Shown here piece after piece: positions 1-5,757 of a stretch of DNA of 10,941 bases (positions within the stretch are counted from its first letter, which is position 1; each line of letters starts with the position of its first letter). Below the pieces are notes generated by a model, which was not told where the DNA came from, searched no databases, and saw only the letters and a list, made by a program, of their open reading frames with translations. A program made the translations under genes and the position numbers. This DNA comes from Bacteroidota bacterium (GTDB taxonomy: Bacteria > Bacteroidota > Bacteroidia > Chitinophagales > Chitinophagaceae): NCBI GenBank assembly GCA_023433265.1, contig JAEZDR010000138.1:1-10941 (forward strand), written 5' to 3'.

Positions 1-674
1 TTCCAATTCTGAATGAATTAAACGATAGACAAAAACCTTTTTTTGCCACCTTCATGACAGCAAGCGACCACGGCCCTTATTATATCCCTGATTATTTCAA
101 ACCGAAAAGTAGCGAGGTAAAACAACAAATTGTTGAATACGCTGATTACTCGCTTAGTAAATTCATCCAATTGGCATCCTCACAGAAATGGTTTAACAAT
201 ACACTCTTTGTTTTTGTAGCTGATCATGGAGCCGCATTAGATAACTTGTATGAGATGTCGCTCACATACCATCACAGCCCCCTTATATTTTATTCGCCTG
301 CGCTAATTAAAGAGCCAAAGCAGTATGATAAAATCGCAAGCCAACTTGATGTTTTTCCTTCTATTATGGGGTTGTTGAAAATGCCCTACCGGAATAATAC
401 AATGGGCATCGACCTGTTTTCAGAGAACCGGGAGTTCGCACTGTTAAACGCGCACGACAAATATGGTGTAATCAATAAGAACTGGTTTCTGCTTGTTCGT
501 AAAGATAATAGCCGCAGCTTGTTTAAGCACAGAGAGAAAGATCTGCACAATTACGAAAAAGACTTCCCGGACACGGTAACCAAAATGGATGAGTATGCAA
601 GGAGCCATTTGCAATTGTTCCAGCACATCAAAAAGACAAACAAGCAAATTGTAGACAACCCGCGATCTCACTAA
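1..674 (+). CDS. LTA synthase-like sulfatase / phosphoglycerol transferase, C-terminal part (5' truncated by window)
   Basis: The reading frame is open from base 3 to the TAA at 672-674, so the ATG at 54 is an internal Met and the start lies outside the window. The visible part matches the C-terminal half of the alkaline phosphatase/sulfatase fold used by LTA synthase-like membrane enzymes. An FFATFMTASDHGPYYIP stretch (residues encoded at about 39-89) resembles the family T-x-S-x-H-x-P-[YF] segment. The metal-binding VADHG motif is encoded at about 216-230, and HHSPLIFYSP follows at about 271-300. The family transfers phosphoglycerol or phosphoethanolamine-type groups, or hydrolyses sulfate esters, with the catalytic domain outside the inner membrane. 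The N-terminal membrane helices and the nucleophile Thr are not visible, so the substrate cannot be stated. No partner gene follows closely; the next gene starts 200 bases later. Confidence 0.8.
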   Translation, partial: PILNELNDRQKPFFATFMTASDHGPYYIPDYFKPKSSEVKQQIVEYADYSLSKFIQLASSQKWFNNTLFVFVADHGAALDNLYEMSLTYHHSPLIFYSPALIKEPKQYDKIASQLDVFPSIMGLLKMPYRNNTMGIDLFSENREFALLNAHDKYGVINKNWFLLVRKDNSRSLFKHREKDLHNYEKDFPDTVTKMDEYARSHLQLFQHIKKTNKQIVDNPRSH

Positions 675-682
675 TATGCTTT

Positions 683-727
683 AGCAAGGCTGCGTAACGT
701 TGCACTCGCTCTGCCTTGCTTCTTTGT
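683..727 (+). terminator. Possible terminator hairpin after the sulfatase gene
   Basis: AGCAAGGC (683-690) and GCCTTGCT (713-720) form a perfect 8-bp inverted repeat nine bases after the stop codon. The loop is 22 bases, with a possible inner GCG/CGC pairing at 692-694 and 707-709. It is followed by TCTTTG, a weak T tract. The position fits a terminator, but the long loop and broken T run make it uncertain. Confidence 0.4.
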
Positions 728-873
728 AACATTATGTCCGATTAACAATCCTGTCTCTGCCATAACGTCTGTGTTTTTGGCTCGTTACTGTAATAAATGC
801 AGGTTATTTAGTGGTGGTCTGGCATTTGAAACCTACTTACCAGATAAATAACTAAACACAAAAACATACAACT

Positions 874-1296
874 ATGACTCTGATTAAAAGAAACTACAAA
901 ACGTTAGATAACCTATTTGACGAAATGCTCAACGGTTCAGCTACCTGGGGGCGCGATAATAATGTTAGCCTTCCTGCGGTAAATATTTTCGAAAATACTG
1001 AGGCCTACGTGCTTGAACTTGTTGCTCCTGGTTTGCAAAAAGAAGACTTTAAAATTACCCTTGACAAAGGTTTACTTACCATCAGCTTCGAAAAACCAAA
1101 CATGGGTAACAATACCGGGGATGTAAAAACTCTGAAGAAAGAATTTACTGTTTCAAGTTTTAAGAGAAGTTTTTCTATAGACGAGAAGATAAATACTGAA
1201 GCTATAGAAGCTAAATACGATAGCGGTCTTCTGAAACTTCACCTGCCTAAGAAAGAAGAGTTGAAACTTTCGCCCAGGCAAATTGCAATACAGTAA
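874..1296 (+). CDS. Hsp20 / alpha-crystallin family small heat shock protein
   Basis: A 140-residue ATP-independent holdase chaperone of the cytoplasm, which keeps unfolding proteins soluble until the ATP-dependent chaperones act. The alpha-crystallin domain spans roughly residues 33-130. It contains the early APGLQKEDFKITL segment and the signature late segment SGLLKLHLPKKEE, matching the family G-x-L-x-[LIV]-x-x-P-[KR] pattern. The C-terminal tail holds an I-x-I motif (RQIAIQ at the extreme end), which in this family docks into neighbouring subunits of the oligomer. Length is typical for bacterial Hsp20. The ATG at 874 follows an A-rich leader (ACAAAAACATACAACT) without a Shine-Dalgarno sequence, as is usual in Bacteroidota. 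The gene appears monocistronic, with a strong terminator 30 bases after the stop. I found no convincing heat-shock operator upstream. Confidence 0.95.
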   Translation: MTLIKRNYKTLDNLFDEMLNGSATWGRDNNVSLPAVNIFENTEAYVLELVAPGLQKEDFKITLDKGLLTISFEKPNMGNNTGDVKTLKKEFTVSSFKRSFSIDEKINTEAIEAKYDSGLLKLHLPKKEELKLSPRQIAIQ

Positions 1297-1326
1297 ACGT
1301 TCTAACCTTTAATAGGTTGCATGAGT

Positions 1327-1356
1327 GCCGCCCGAAAACGGGCGGCTTTTTTCTTC
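1327..1356 (+). terminator. Strong Rho-independent terminator after hsp20
   Basis: GCCGCCCG (1327-1334), an AAAA loop (1335-1338) and CGGGCGGC (1339-1346) form a perfect 8-bp GC-rich stem. It is followed directly by TTTTTTCTTCT. The hairpin lies 30 bases beyond the hsp20 stop and insulates it from the next gene. Confidence 0.93.
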
Positions 1357-1420
1357 TATGCTTGCAATGCATTTTTCTTATTTTGTAATGTTTTATAAAT
1401 CTCCGCGACTAATAAATATG

Positions 1421-2278
1421 ATGAAACAATTGATTTCGTTTGTGCTGCCGTTGGTTATAGGCTATCCGGGGCTTGCCCAGGAAAAGGAAGCGAGCAGCCT
1501 TTTTTGGAAAATATCAGGTAATGGTGCACAACCTTCTTACCTGCTAGGTACGATGCACCTCATGTGCCCCTCCGACATAGTGATGTCTGATCAAATGAAA
1601 CAAGCCTTCAAATCTACAGAGAAGCTATATCTTGAACTGGACATGGACGATCCCCGGATGATGGTGGAAGCAATGGCAGGTATGAAAATGAGCGGAGATG
1701 AATCTTTGGATAGCCTGCTAGGCAAAGAAGAGTTTGACTCAGTGTCGGCAGTGTTTCAAAAACTAACAGGATTTCCGCTAACTTTTATGAAGAAAGCGCA
1801 GCCCATGATGTTGATGAGCCTTGTATATCCCTCGTTGCTAAACTGTCCTCCGCAGGGTTGGGAAACCAAACTAATGGCAATGGCTAAAGAGGAGAATAAA
1901 GAGATATTGGGATTGGAAAAAGTCGCTGAGCAGTTAGCGGTTTTTAACCAGATTCCTTACGAGGTGCAGGCCCGTATGTTTGTATCTACGTTAATGAATA
2001 TTGACAGCACAAAAGAAGAGTTTCAGAAAATGGTAGCCACTTACAAAAGCAAAGACCTGGCAGCCCTTCATAAAATGGCAACAGAGGACGCCGACTTTAG
2101 CAAATATGAAGAATCAATGCTAGTAAACAGGAATAGAAACTGGATACCCGTTATTAAAAATGCGGTAAAAGAAAACTCTGTTTTCATCGCGGTAGGGGCG
2201 GCGCATCTTCCCGGTCAAACAGGTGTAATAGCGTTATTGCGAGAGCAAGGTTTCACCGTCGTCCCCTTACATGACTAG
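1421..2278 (+). CDS. TraB/GumN family protein, secreted or lipid-free periplasmic
   Basis: A 285-residue protein from the ATG at 1421 (another ATG is directly before it at 1418). A longer reading exists from a GTG at 1325, but it would run through the terminator at 1327-1356. The chosen start also gives a proper signal peptide: MKQ, a hydrophobic core at about residues 4-15 and a likely cut after A19 (GLA-Q). The mature protein matches the TraB/GumN family (PF01963). It has LFWKISGNGAQPSYLLGTMH with GTMH at 43-46, and VGAAHLPGQTGV with GAAH at 259-262; the two conserved His are the supposed metal or active-site residues. The family belongs to the wider Tiki/TraB fold, some members of which are metalloproteases, but bacterial GumN-type proteins have no settled function. 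Its TAG stop abuts the ATG of the sigma factor gene, so the two are probably co-translated. A TATTTTG at 1379-1385 could be part of its promoter; no -33 box at standard spacing was seen. Confidence 0.85.
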   Translation: MKQLISFVLPLVIGYPGLAQEKEASSLFWKISGNGAQPSYLLGTMHLMCPSDIVMSDQMKQAFKSTEKLYLELDMDDPRMMVEAMAGMKMSGDESLDSLLGKEEFDSVSAVFQKLTGFPLTFMKKAQPMMLMSLVYPSLLNCPPQGWETKLMAMAKEENKEILGLEKVAEQLAVFNQIPYEVQARMFVSTLMNIDSTKEEFQKMVATYKSKDLAALHKMATEDADFSKYEESMLVNRNRNWIPVIKNAVKENSVFIAVGAAHLPGQTGVIALLREQGFTVVPLHD

Positions 2279-2770
2279 ATGCAACTGCAGGAGAAATTCA
2301 TAGCACTGTTACACCATCACCAGGGGATTCTGCATAAGATTTGTCACGTATATCGCGCAAAGGAGATAGACAGGGAAGACCTCTTTCAAGAGATCGCTTT
2401 GCAGGCTTGGAAAGCTTACCCTTCATTTAAAGGTGAATCCAAATTCTCAACCTGGCTTTACAGGGTAAGTATCAATACAGCCATAAGCTACTGCCGCAAA
2501 GAAGGAAGACAACCTTTAATGATAAGCACCGACGTTTTTCCAGATATTCCTGAAGATATCGATGATACTAATGCTCAATTTGCGGCTATGTATCAACATA
2601 TGGAAGCACTAAGCGAAGTGGATAAAGCTATATTAGTGTTGTTTCTTGAAGATTATAGCTATGAAGAGATTGGAGAGTTGCTCGGTATTACAGCCAATAA
2701 CGTGGCTGTAAAAATGAACAGGATAAAAACAAAATTGAGAGCGGAGGTACAAAAGCATTCCGGCGTTTAA
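2279..2770 (+). CDS. ECF-type RNA polymerase sigma factor (sigma-70 family)
   Basis: A 163-residue two-domain sigma factor. Region 2 spans about residues 18-76, with EIDREDLFQEIALQAWKA (the DLxQEi core-binding segment) and FSTWLYRVSINTAISYCRK (-10 recognition). Region 4 spans about residues 110-158, with YSYEEIGELLGITANNVAVK forming the helix-turn-helix that reads the -35 box. Regions 1 and 3 are absent, as in ECF factors. The ATG sits immediately after the TAG of the TraB/GumN gene with no Shine-Dalgarno sequence, suggesting re-initiation by the ribosome ending the upstream gene. The gene ends 9 bases before a membrane protein that could be its regulator. No classical zinc-binding anti-sigma gene and no FecR or SusC/SusD-type genes are nearby, so it does not look like a FecI-type nutrient-uptake sigma. 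The signal it answers is unknown. Confidence 0.92.
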   Translation: MQLQEKFIALLHHHQGILHKICHVYRAKEIDREDLFQEIALQAWKAYPSFKGESKFSTWLYRVSINTAISYCRKEGRQPLMISTDVFPDIPEDIDDTNAQFAAMYQHMEALSEVDKAILVLFLEDYSYEEIGELLGITANNVAVKMNRIKTKLRAEVQKHSGV

Positions 2771-2779
2771 TGAACATGT

Positions 2780-3382
2780 ATGGAATTGAACGAGCTAAAA
2801 ATACTATTAGATAAAAGCGGGAACAAGCCAGAGGCGCGGAAAGACCTAACCGACCTAAATGCTTTATTAAATAAACGATCCGGTAGCCTGTTCGCCGGTA
2901 TCAGGAGGAGTATCTGTTTCGAAATGCTGCTTGCGTTTGTGCTTATTATTGCTACTGCTCTGCTGGCTTTTAATACCGCAAGTTGGTCCCTGCGTATTTA
3001 TTCGTCCATATTCTGTGTTGCATCCATCATATTTGTTGCTACACAGGCTTTGCTGCTTAAGAAAATAAATCTTCGGCAAAAGGAAGCCATTTCCTTGCGG
3101 CAAAGCATCCTGCAAACCTTGAGCATTATCCGCAACTATAGCAGGGCTTATTTCATTTTGTCAAATGTTTTGGTACCGGCTTGTTTGCTGTTAGCATTAT
3201 ACCTAAGCCTTGCGGATCCTGAAAGGGAAGGTGAGATATATACTATAACAAGTAAGCTGTTGCTTGCAGTAGCGATATTTACAGTTTGCATAGCCATGTA
3301 CTTCATCAACAAATGGTACCTCGGCCGTTTGTTTGGAAACACTGCCGACAAATTGGAAGAACTGTTAAAGGAATTAGAGTAA
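2780..3382 (+). CDS. Four-helix membrane protein co-encoded with the sigma factor; possible sigma regulator
   Basis: A 200-residue protein that I do not recognise as a named family. A charged cytoplasmic N-terminus (MELNELKILLDKSG, continuing to about residue 44) leads into hydrophobic segments at about 47-66, 71-92, 123-144 and 155-176. The tail ends with an acidic, helix-prone stretch, ADKLEELLKELE. Between helices 2 and 3 lies a basic, polar loop (KKINLRQKEAISLRQS). In many Bacteroidota an ECF sigma gene is followed by a membrane protein starting with a similar [M-x-[LI]-x-E-L-K] segment, and that arrangement suggests a sigma regulator. No zinc-type HxxxCxxC anti-sigma motif is present. 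The anti-sigma role is inferred only from position and topology. The start at 2780 is 9 bases after the sigma stop; the stop is followed by AGGAGGA at 3384-3390. Confidence 0.75.
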   Translation: MELNELKILLDKSGNKPEARKDLTDLNALLNKRSGSLFAGIRRSICFEMLLAFVLIIATALLAFNTASWSLRIYSSIFCVASIIFVATQALLLKKINLRQKEAISLRQSILQTLSIIRNYSRAYFILSNVLVPACLLLALYLSLADPEREGEIYTITSKLLLAVAIFTVCIAMYFINKWYLGRLFGNTADKLEELLKELE

Positions 3383-3408
3383 TAGGAGGAAGAAACCACA
3401 TCGATAGC

Positions 3409-3416
3409 TACATTTG
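3409..3416 (+). promoter_or_regulatory. Candidate -7 promoter box (TACATTTG) before the cupin gene
   Basis: TACATTTG is a full match to the Bacteroidota primary sigma -7 consensus TAnnTTTG and ends 18 bases before the cupin ATG. Transcription from it would give a leader of roughly 10-14 bases. The expected -33 TTTG about 19 bases upstream is absent (the bases there are GAGG), so this is a partial match. Six fixed bases occur by chance a few times in a window this size. Confidence 0.35.
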
Positions 3417-3434
3417 CTACAAACCGTTTAATCA

Positions 3435-3749
3435 ATGGAAGCTTCAACTGTTTTCAACGCTGCCAAATCAGTGGAATACGCAATAGGCTCGGTAGTTAGC
3501 AAAACGATAATCAAAAAGACCACCGGCACTATCACACTTTTTGCTTTTGACAAGGGTGAGGGATTGAGTGAACATACAGCTCCCTTTGAAGCCATGATAC
3601 AGGTATTAGATGGTCAGGCCGAAGTTACCATTGGCGGCAACCCTTATATGGTAACATCCGGTAACAGCATCATTCTTCCTGCCGGGATACCTCACTCGAT
3701 CAAAGCTTTCGAAAGGTTTAAAATGATGCTTACCATGATAAAGAGTTAA
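3435..3749 (+). CDS. Small cupin-domain protein
   Basis: A 104-residue single-domain cupin (RmlC-like beta barrel). Cupin motif 1 is GEGLSEHTAPFEAMIQVLDGQAEV (about residues 41-64, with H47 and E52), and motif 2 is GNSIILPAGIPHSIKA (about 76-91, with H87). These would be the metal ligands. The HxH pair of classic cupins is reduced to one His in motif 1, so whether it binds a metal is open. An in-frame TAA at 3429-3431 fixes the ATG at 3435 as the first start. Small cupins of this type are common in Chitinophagaceae and other Bacteroidota and are usually of unknown substrate. The gene lies 52 bases after the membrane protein in the same direction and may share its transcript or use the TACATTTG box at 3409. 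Confidence 0.88.
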   Translation: MEASTVFNAAKSVEYAIGSVVSKTIIKKTTGTITLFAFDKGEGLSEHTAPFEAMIQVLDGQAEVTIGGNPYMVTSGNSIILPAGIPHSIKAFERFKMMLTMIKS

Positions 3750-3913
3750 TGCCAGTAGCACTTGAAGGTGAAGATAACTTATTGGGTGCGGGTCGTTTGA
3801 AAAAGTAAGCCACTCAGCATCTGGAAAACAATGGTTTATCTGGCAGTCTACTTCCGAATGTTACTTTAATATTTTGTTACGGCCAGATCAGCTCCTTTTT
3901 TTCGGCGATTGCT

Positions 3914-3921
3914 TATTTTTG
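3914..3921 (+). promoter_or_regulatory. TATTTTTG box directly before the clpS start
   Basis: TATTTTTG fully matches the -7 consensus TAnnTTTG, but it ends only 4 bases before the clpS ATG at 3926. A start of transcription at the usual distance would fall at or inside the ATG, giving a leaderless message. No -33 TTTG was found 19 bases upstream. The true promoter may instead lie further up within 3750-3910. Confidence 0.2.
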
Positions 3922-3925
3922 GTCT

Positions 3926-4225
3926 ATGGGGTTTAGTAGTTCTACCAAAACAAGGGAGCAGTTCGACACAGATGTGCTTACAGATGTGCAGGAACCGTAT
4001 CAGCTTATCGTCTGGAACGATGAGGTGAATACCTTTGATAACGTAATACAGGCGCTTGTTGATATTTGCGGCCATACCGAGCAGCAGGCCGAACAATGTG
4101 CGCTCATTATTCATTTTAATGGTAAATACGCCGTAAAAAGTGGGGAATACGAAGACCTGAAGCCGATGTGCGATGCTATTACCAATCGCGGTATCGGCGC
4201 TACCATCGAAGTGACGGTAAGTTAG
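3926..4225 (+). CDS. clpS: ATP-dependent Clp protease adaptor ClpS
   Basis: A 99-residue adaptor that recognises proteins with N-degron residues (Leu, Phe, Tyr, Trp) and delivers them to a Clp ATPase-protease in the cytoplasm. The flexible N-terminal extension (residues 1-24) is followed by the core YQLIVWNDEVNTFDNVIQAL. N31-D32 of the WNDE segment and H63 of CALIIHFNGK correspond to the N34, D35 and H66 that line the N-degron pocket in E. coli ClpS. The EQQAEQCALIIHFNGK helix-strand and the closing ITNRGIGATIEV strand are diagnostic. Length fits the family. No Clp ATPase gene is adjacent, so the partner unfoldase must be encoded elsewhere. The TAG stop abuts the aat ATG with no spacer. No clear Shine-Dalgarno is present; a TATTTTTG box lies 4 bases before the start. 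Confidence 0.96.
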   Translation: MGFSSSTKTREQFDTDVLTDVQEPYQLIVWNDEVNTFDNVIQALVDICGHTEQQAEQCALIIHFNGKYAVKSGEYEDLKPMCDAITNRGIGATIEVTVS

Positions 4226-4870
4226 ATGCCCACCCTCCACGTTTTAGACGATCGTATCTGGTTTCCACCGGTTGAAGAGGCTTTGCCAGATGGCCTGTTA
4301 GCCATTGGCGGCGATCTTAGTGTAGCCAGGCTCATAGTTGCATATAAGAATGGAATATTTCCCTGGTTCCAGGAAGATATTCCGCTTTGGTGGAGTCCCA
4401 ACCCCCGTTTTGTTTTATTCCCCGGAAAGTTAAAAGTCAGTAAAAGCATGCAGCAGTTACTGAAGCAGAACAAGTTCCATTTCACGGTGAATGACGCTTT
4501 TGAAGAAGTGATCACGCGCTGCAGTAAGGCTGAACGGCGAGGGCAGGATGGCACCTGGATAACGGAAGAGATGAAGGCTGCCTACATCACCCTCCATGAA
4601 CTAGATGTAGCAATAAGCGCAGAAGCATGGCTCGATGGCGAACTTGTGGGTGGCCTATACGGTATTATGATGGGCAGGGTATTCTGCGGTGAAAGCATGT
4701 TTGCCTCCGTAAGCAATGCAAGCAAATATGCATTTATAAAGTTTGTTCAATGCTTGCAACAGGAGGGGGTAGAGGTAATAGATTGCCAGGTTTATACTGA
4801 ACACCTGGAATCACTGGGTGCTGAAATGATCGATAGAGAAAGCTATCTAAGATATCTCCCGAAGGACTAG
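4226..4870 (+). CDS. aat: Leucyl/phenylalanyl-tRNA--protein transferase
   Basis: A 214-residue enzyme that transfers Leu or Phe from aminoacyl-tRNA onto proteins with N-terminal Lys or Arg, creating the N-degrons that ClpS reads. Family landmarks occur in order: WFPPVEEALPDGLLAIGGDL near the N-terminus; NGIFPWFQEDIPLWWSPNPR (about 45-64), the W-W-S-P-x-P-R hallmark; TWITEEMKAAYITLHELD (about 109-126); GELVGGLYGIMMGRVFCGESMF (about 137-158), with the conserved GGLYG and FxGESMF; and the acetyltransferase-like closing strand VIDCQVYTEHLESLGAE. The length is typical and nothing looks broken. The start codon follows the clpS TAG directly, and no Shine-Dalgarno is visible, suggesting translational coupling. 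The gene converges on the DUF1835-type gene 34 bases downstream, with no obvious terminator hairpin between them. Confidence 0.97.
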   Translation: MPTLHVLDDRIWFPPVEEALPDGLLAIGGDLSVARLIVAYKNGIFPWFQEDIPLWWSPNPRFVLFPGKLKVSKSMQQLLKQNKFHFTVNDAFEEVITRCSKAERRGQDGTWITEEMKAAYITLHELDVAISAEAWLDGELVGGLYGIMMGRVFCGESMFASVSNASKYAFIKFVQCLQQEGVEVIDCQVYTEHLESLGAEMIDRESYLRYLPKD

Positions 4871-4904
4871 CTGCCTATATACCCGCTCATCTTCCCGTAA
4901 ACCT

Positions 4905-5744
4905 TTATTCCTGCTGACTATCAATAGCCATTTGCTCCGCTACCAAAGGTTTTATCTCAATATCTTTCCACCCTTTTTGCCAGTCACCATTAATTACTAG
5001 TTTTCGCTCTTCCGCTAACTTTCTAAGGCGCCAAACAAGAAATGCATCACCTGTTTTATTCTTCATTTTGGAAAGTGCCTGGTTTAGTAGCTTGTTCAGC
5101 TTAACACCTTCACCTGTTACGAATTGCAGGAGCTCTTTATCGTAAAAGCTTTCGGGCATGCTTACAATCTTTTTCCCTCCTTCAAGTATCCGCACCATTG
5201 CGTTTTCTCCACACAATTTCTTCCACTCGTCGGGGTCAATTTCAAATTCGCTCAAAGTGATAGGCCTTGCAAGCTTCTTTGCTTTTAGAAATTCCCTGGG
5301 TTGTATCTCGAATAAATTTGCCGGGTAAAAGATGCTGCCTTTCTCGTTAATAAAAGGAAGATTGTTGAGGTATAGTACAAAAATGCGGCTCTGATATTCC
5401 TTCAACTGGCTCATCAGCCAGTAATAGCCGCTAACATCATGTTGGTTCTGTGCCATCCATATCCACGCTTGCAATTCCGGCTCTTCATCTAATTGCTTTT
5501 TTAGATTGTGTACCGTAAGTTTATCATCCACCTGTGATGCCTGTTCAGTATATGGAGAAAACTCCACTACATCCTGCCAGAATTGCTTCCTTGCCTGGAA
5601 GCCTTCAGCCTCGTAAATATTCGCAATCGGCCCCACCGCATAATCATCTTTTATTTCAACAATCGGCCCCTCTAACGCACTGTCCAGTTCCAGTGCTTTA
5701 CCAAGCGCTGCTGCGTCTGCTTCCTGGAAAACAATATGAATCAT
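4905..5744 (-). CDS. DUF1835/DUF3658-type protein downstream of parE
   Basis: A 279-residue soluble protein with no signal peptide or membrane helix. The N-terminal part (about 1-110: MIHIVFQEADAAALGKAL, then LEGPIVEIKDDYAVGPI) matches the DUF1835 domain as I know it. The C-terminal part (about 165-270, including REFLKAKKLARPITLSEFEID, the LLQFVTGEGVKLNKLL region and AFLVWRLRKLAEERKLVING) fits the DUF3658 domain that often accompanies it. The domain function is unknown. The closing WRLRKLAE...INGDW pattern looks like a small winged-helix-style module, but that is only an impression. The gene starts 13 bases after the parE stop on the same strand, so it is probably read from the parE transcript. 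The start ATG is followed by a conserved-looking IHIVF strand, which supports the choice. Confidence 0.8.
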   Translation of the reverse strand: MIHIVFQEADAAALGKALELDSALEGPIVEIKDDYAVGPIANIYEAEGFQARKQFWQDVVEFSPYTEQASQVDDKLTVHNLKKQLDEEPELQAWIWMAQNQHDVSGYYWLMSQLKEYQSRIFVLYLNNLPFINEKGSIFYPANLFEIQPREFLKAKKLARPITLSEFEIDPDEWKKLCGENAMVRILEGGKKIVSMPESFYDKELLQFVTGEGVKLNKLLNQALSKMKNKTGDAFLVWRLRKLAEERKLVINGDWQKGWKDIEIKPLVAEQMAIDSQQE

Positions 5745-5757
5745 GTACCAATATGTA

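Noticed and set aside
3286..3486. 66-residue plus-strand frame across the end of the membrane protein and the cupin start
   Set aside because: It overlaps two well-supported genes in another frame and its product resembles no protein family.
3838..3902. ATCTGGC / GCCAGAT inverted repeat followed by a 7-T run after the cupin gene
   Set aside because: The loop is 37 bases and 7 unpaired bases separate the stem from the T run, so a working terminator is doubtful.
4871..4904. Search for a shared bidirectional terminator between aat and the DUF1835-type gene
   Set aside because: The 34 bases show no inverted repeat or T run that would support one.
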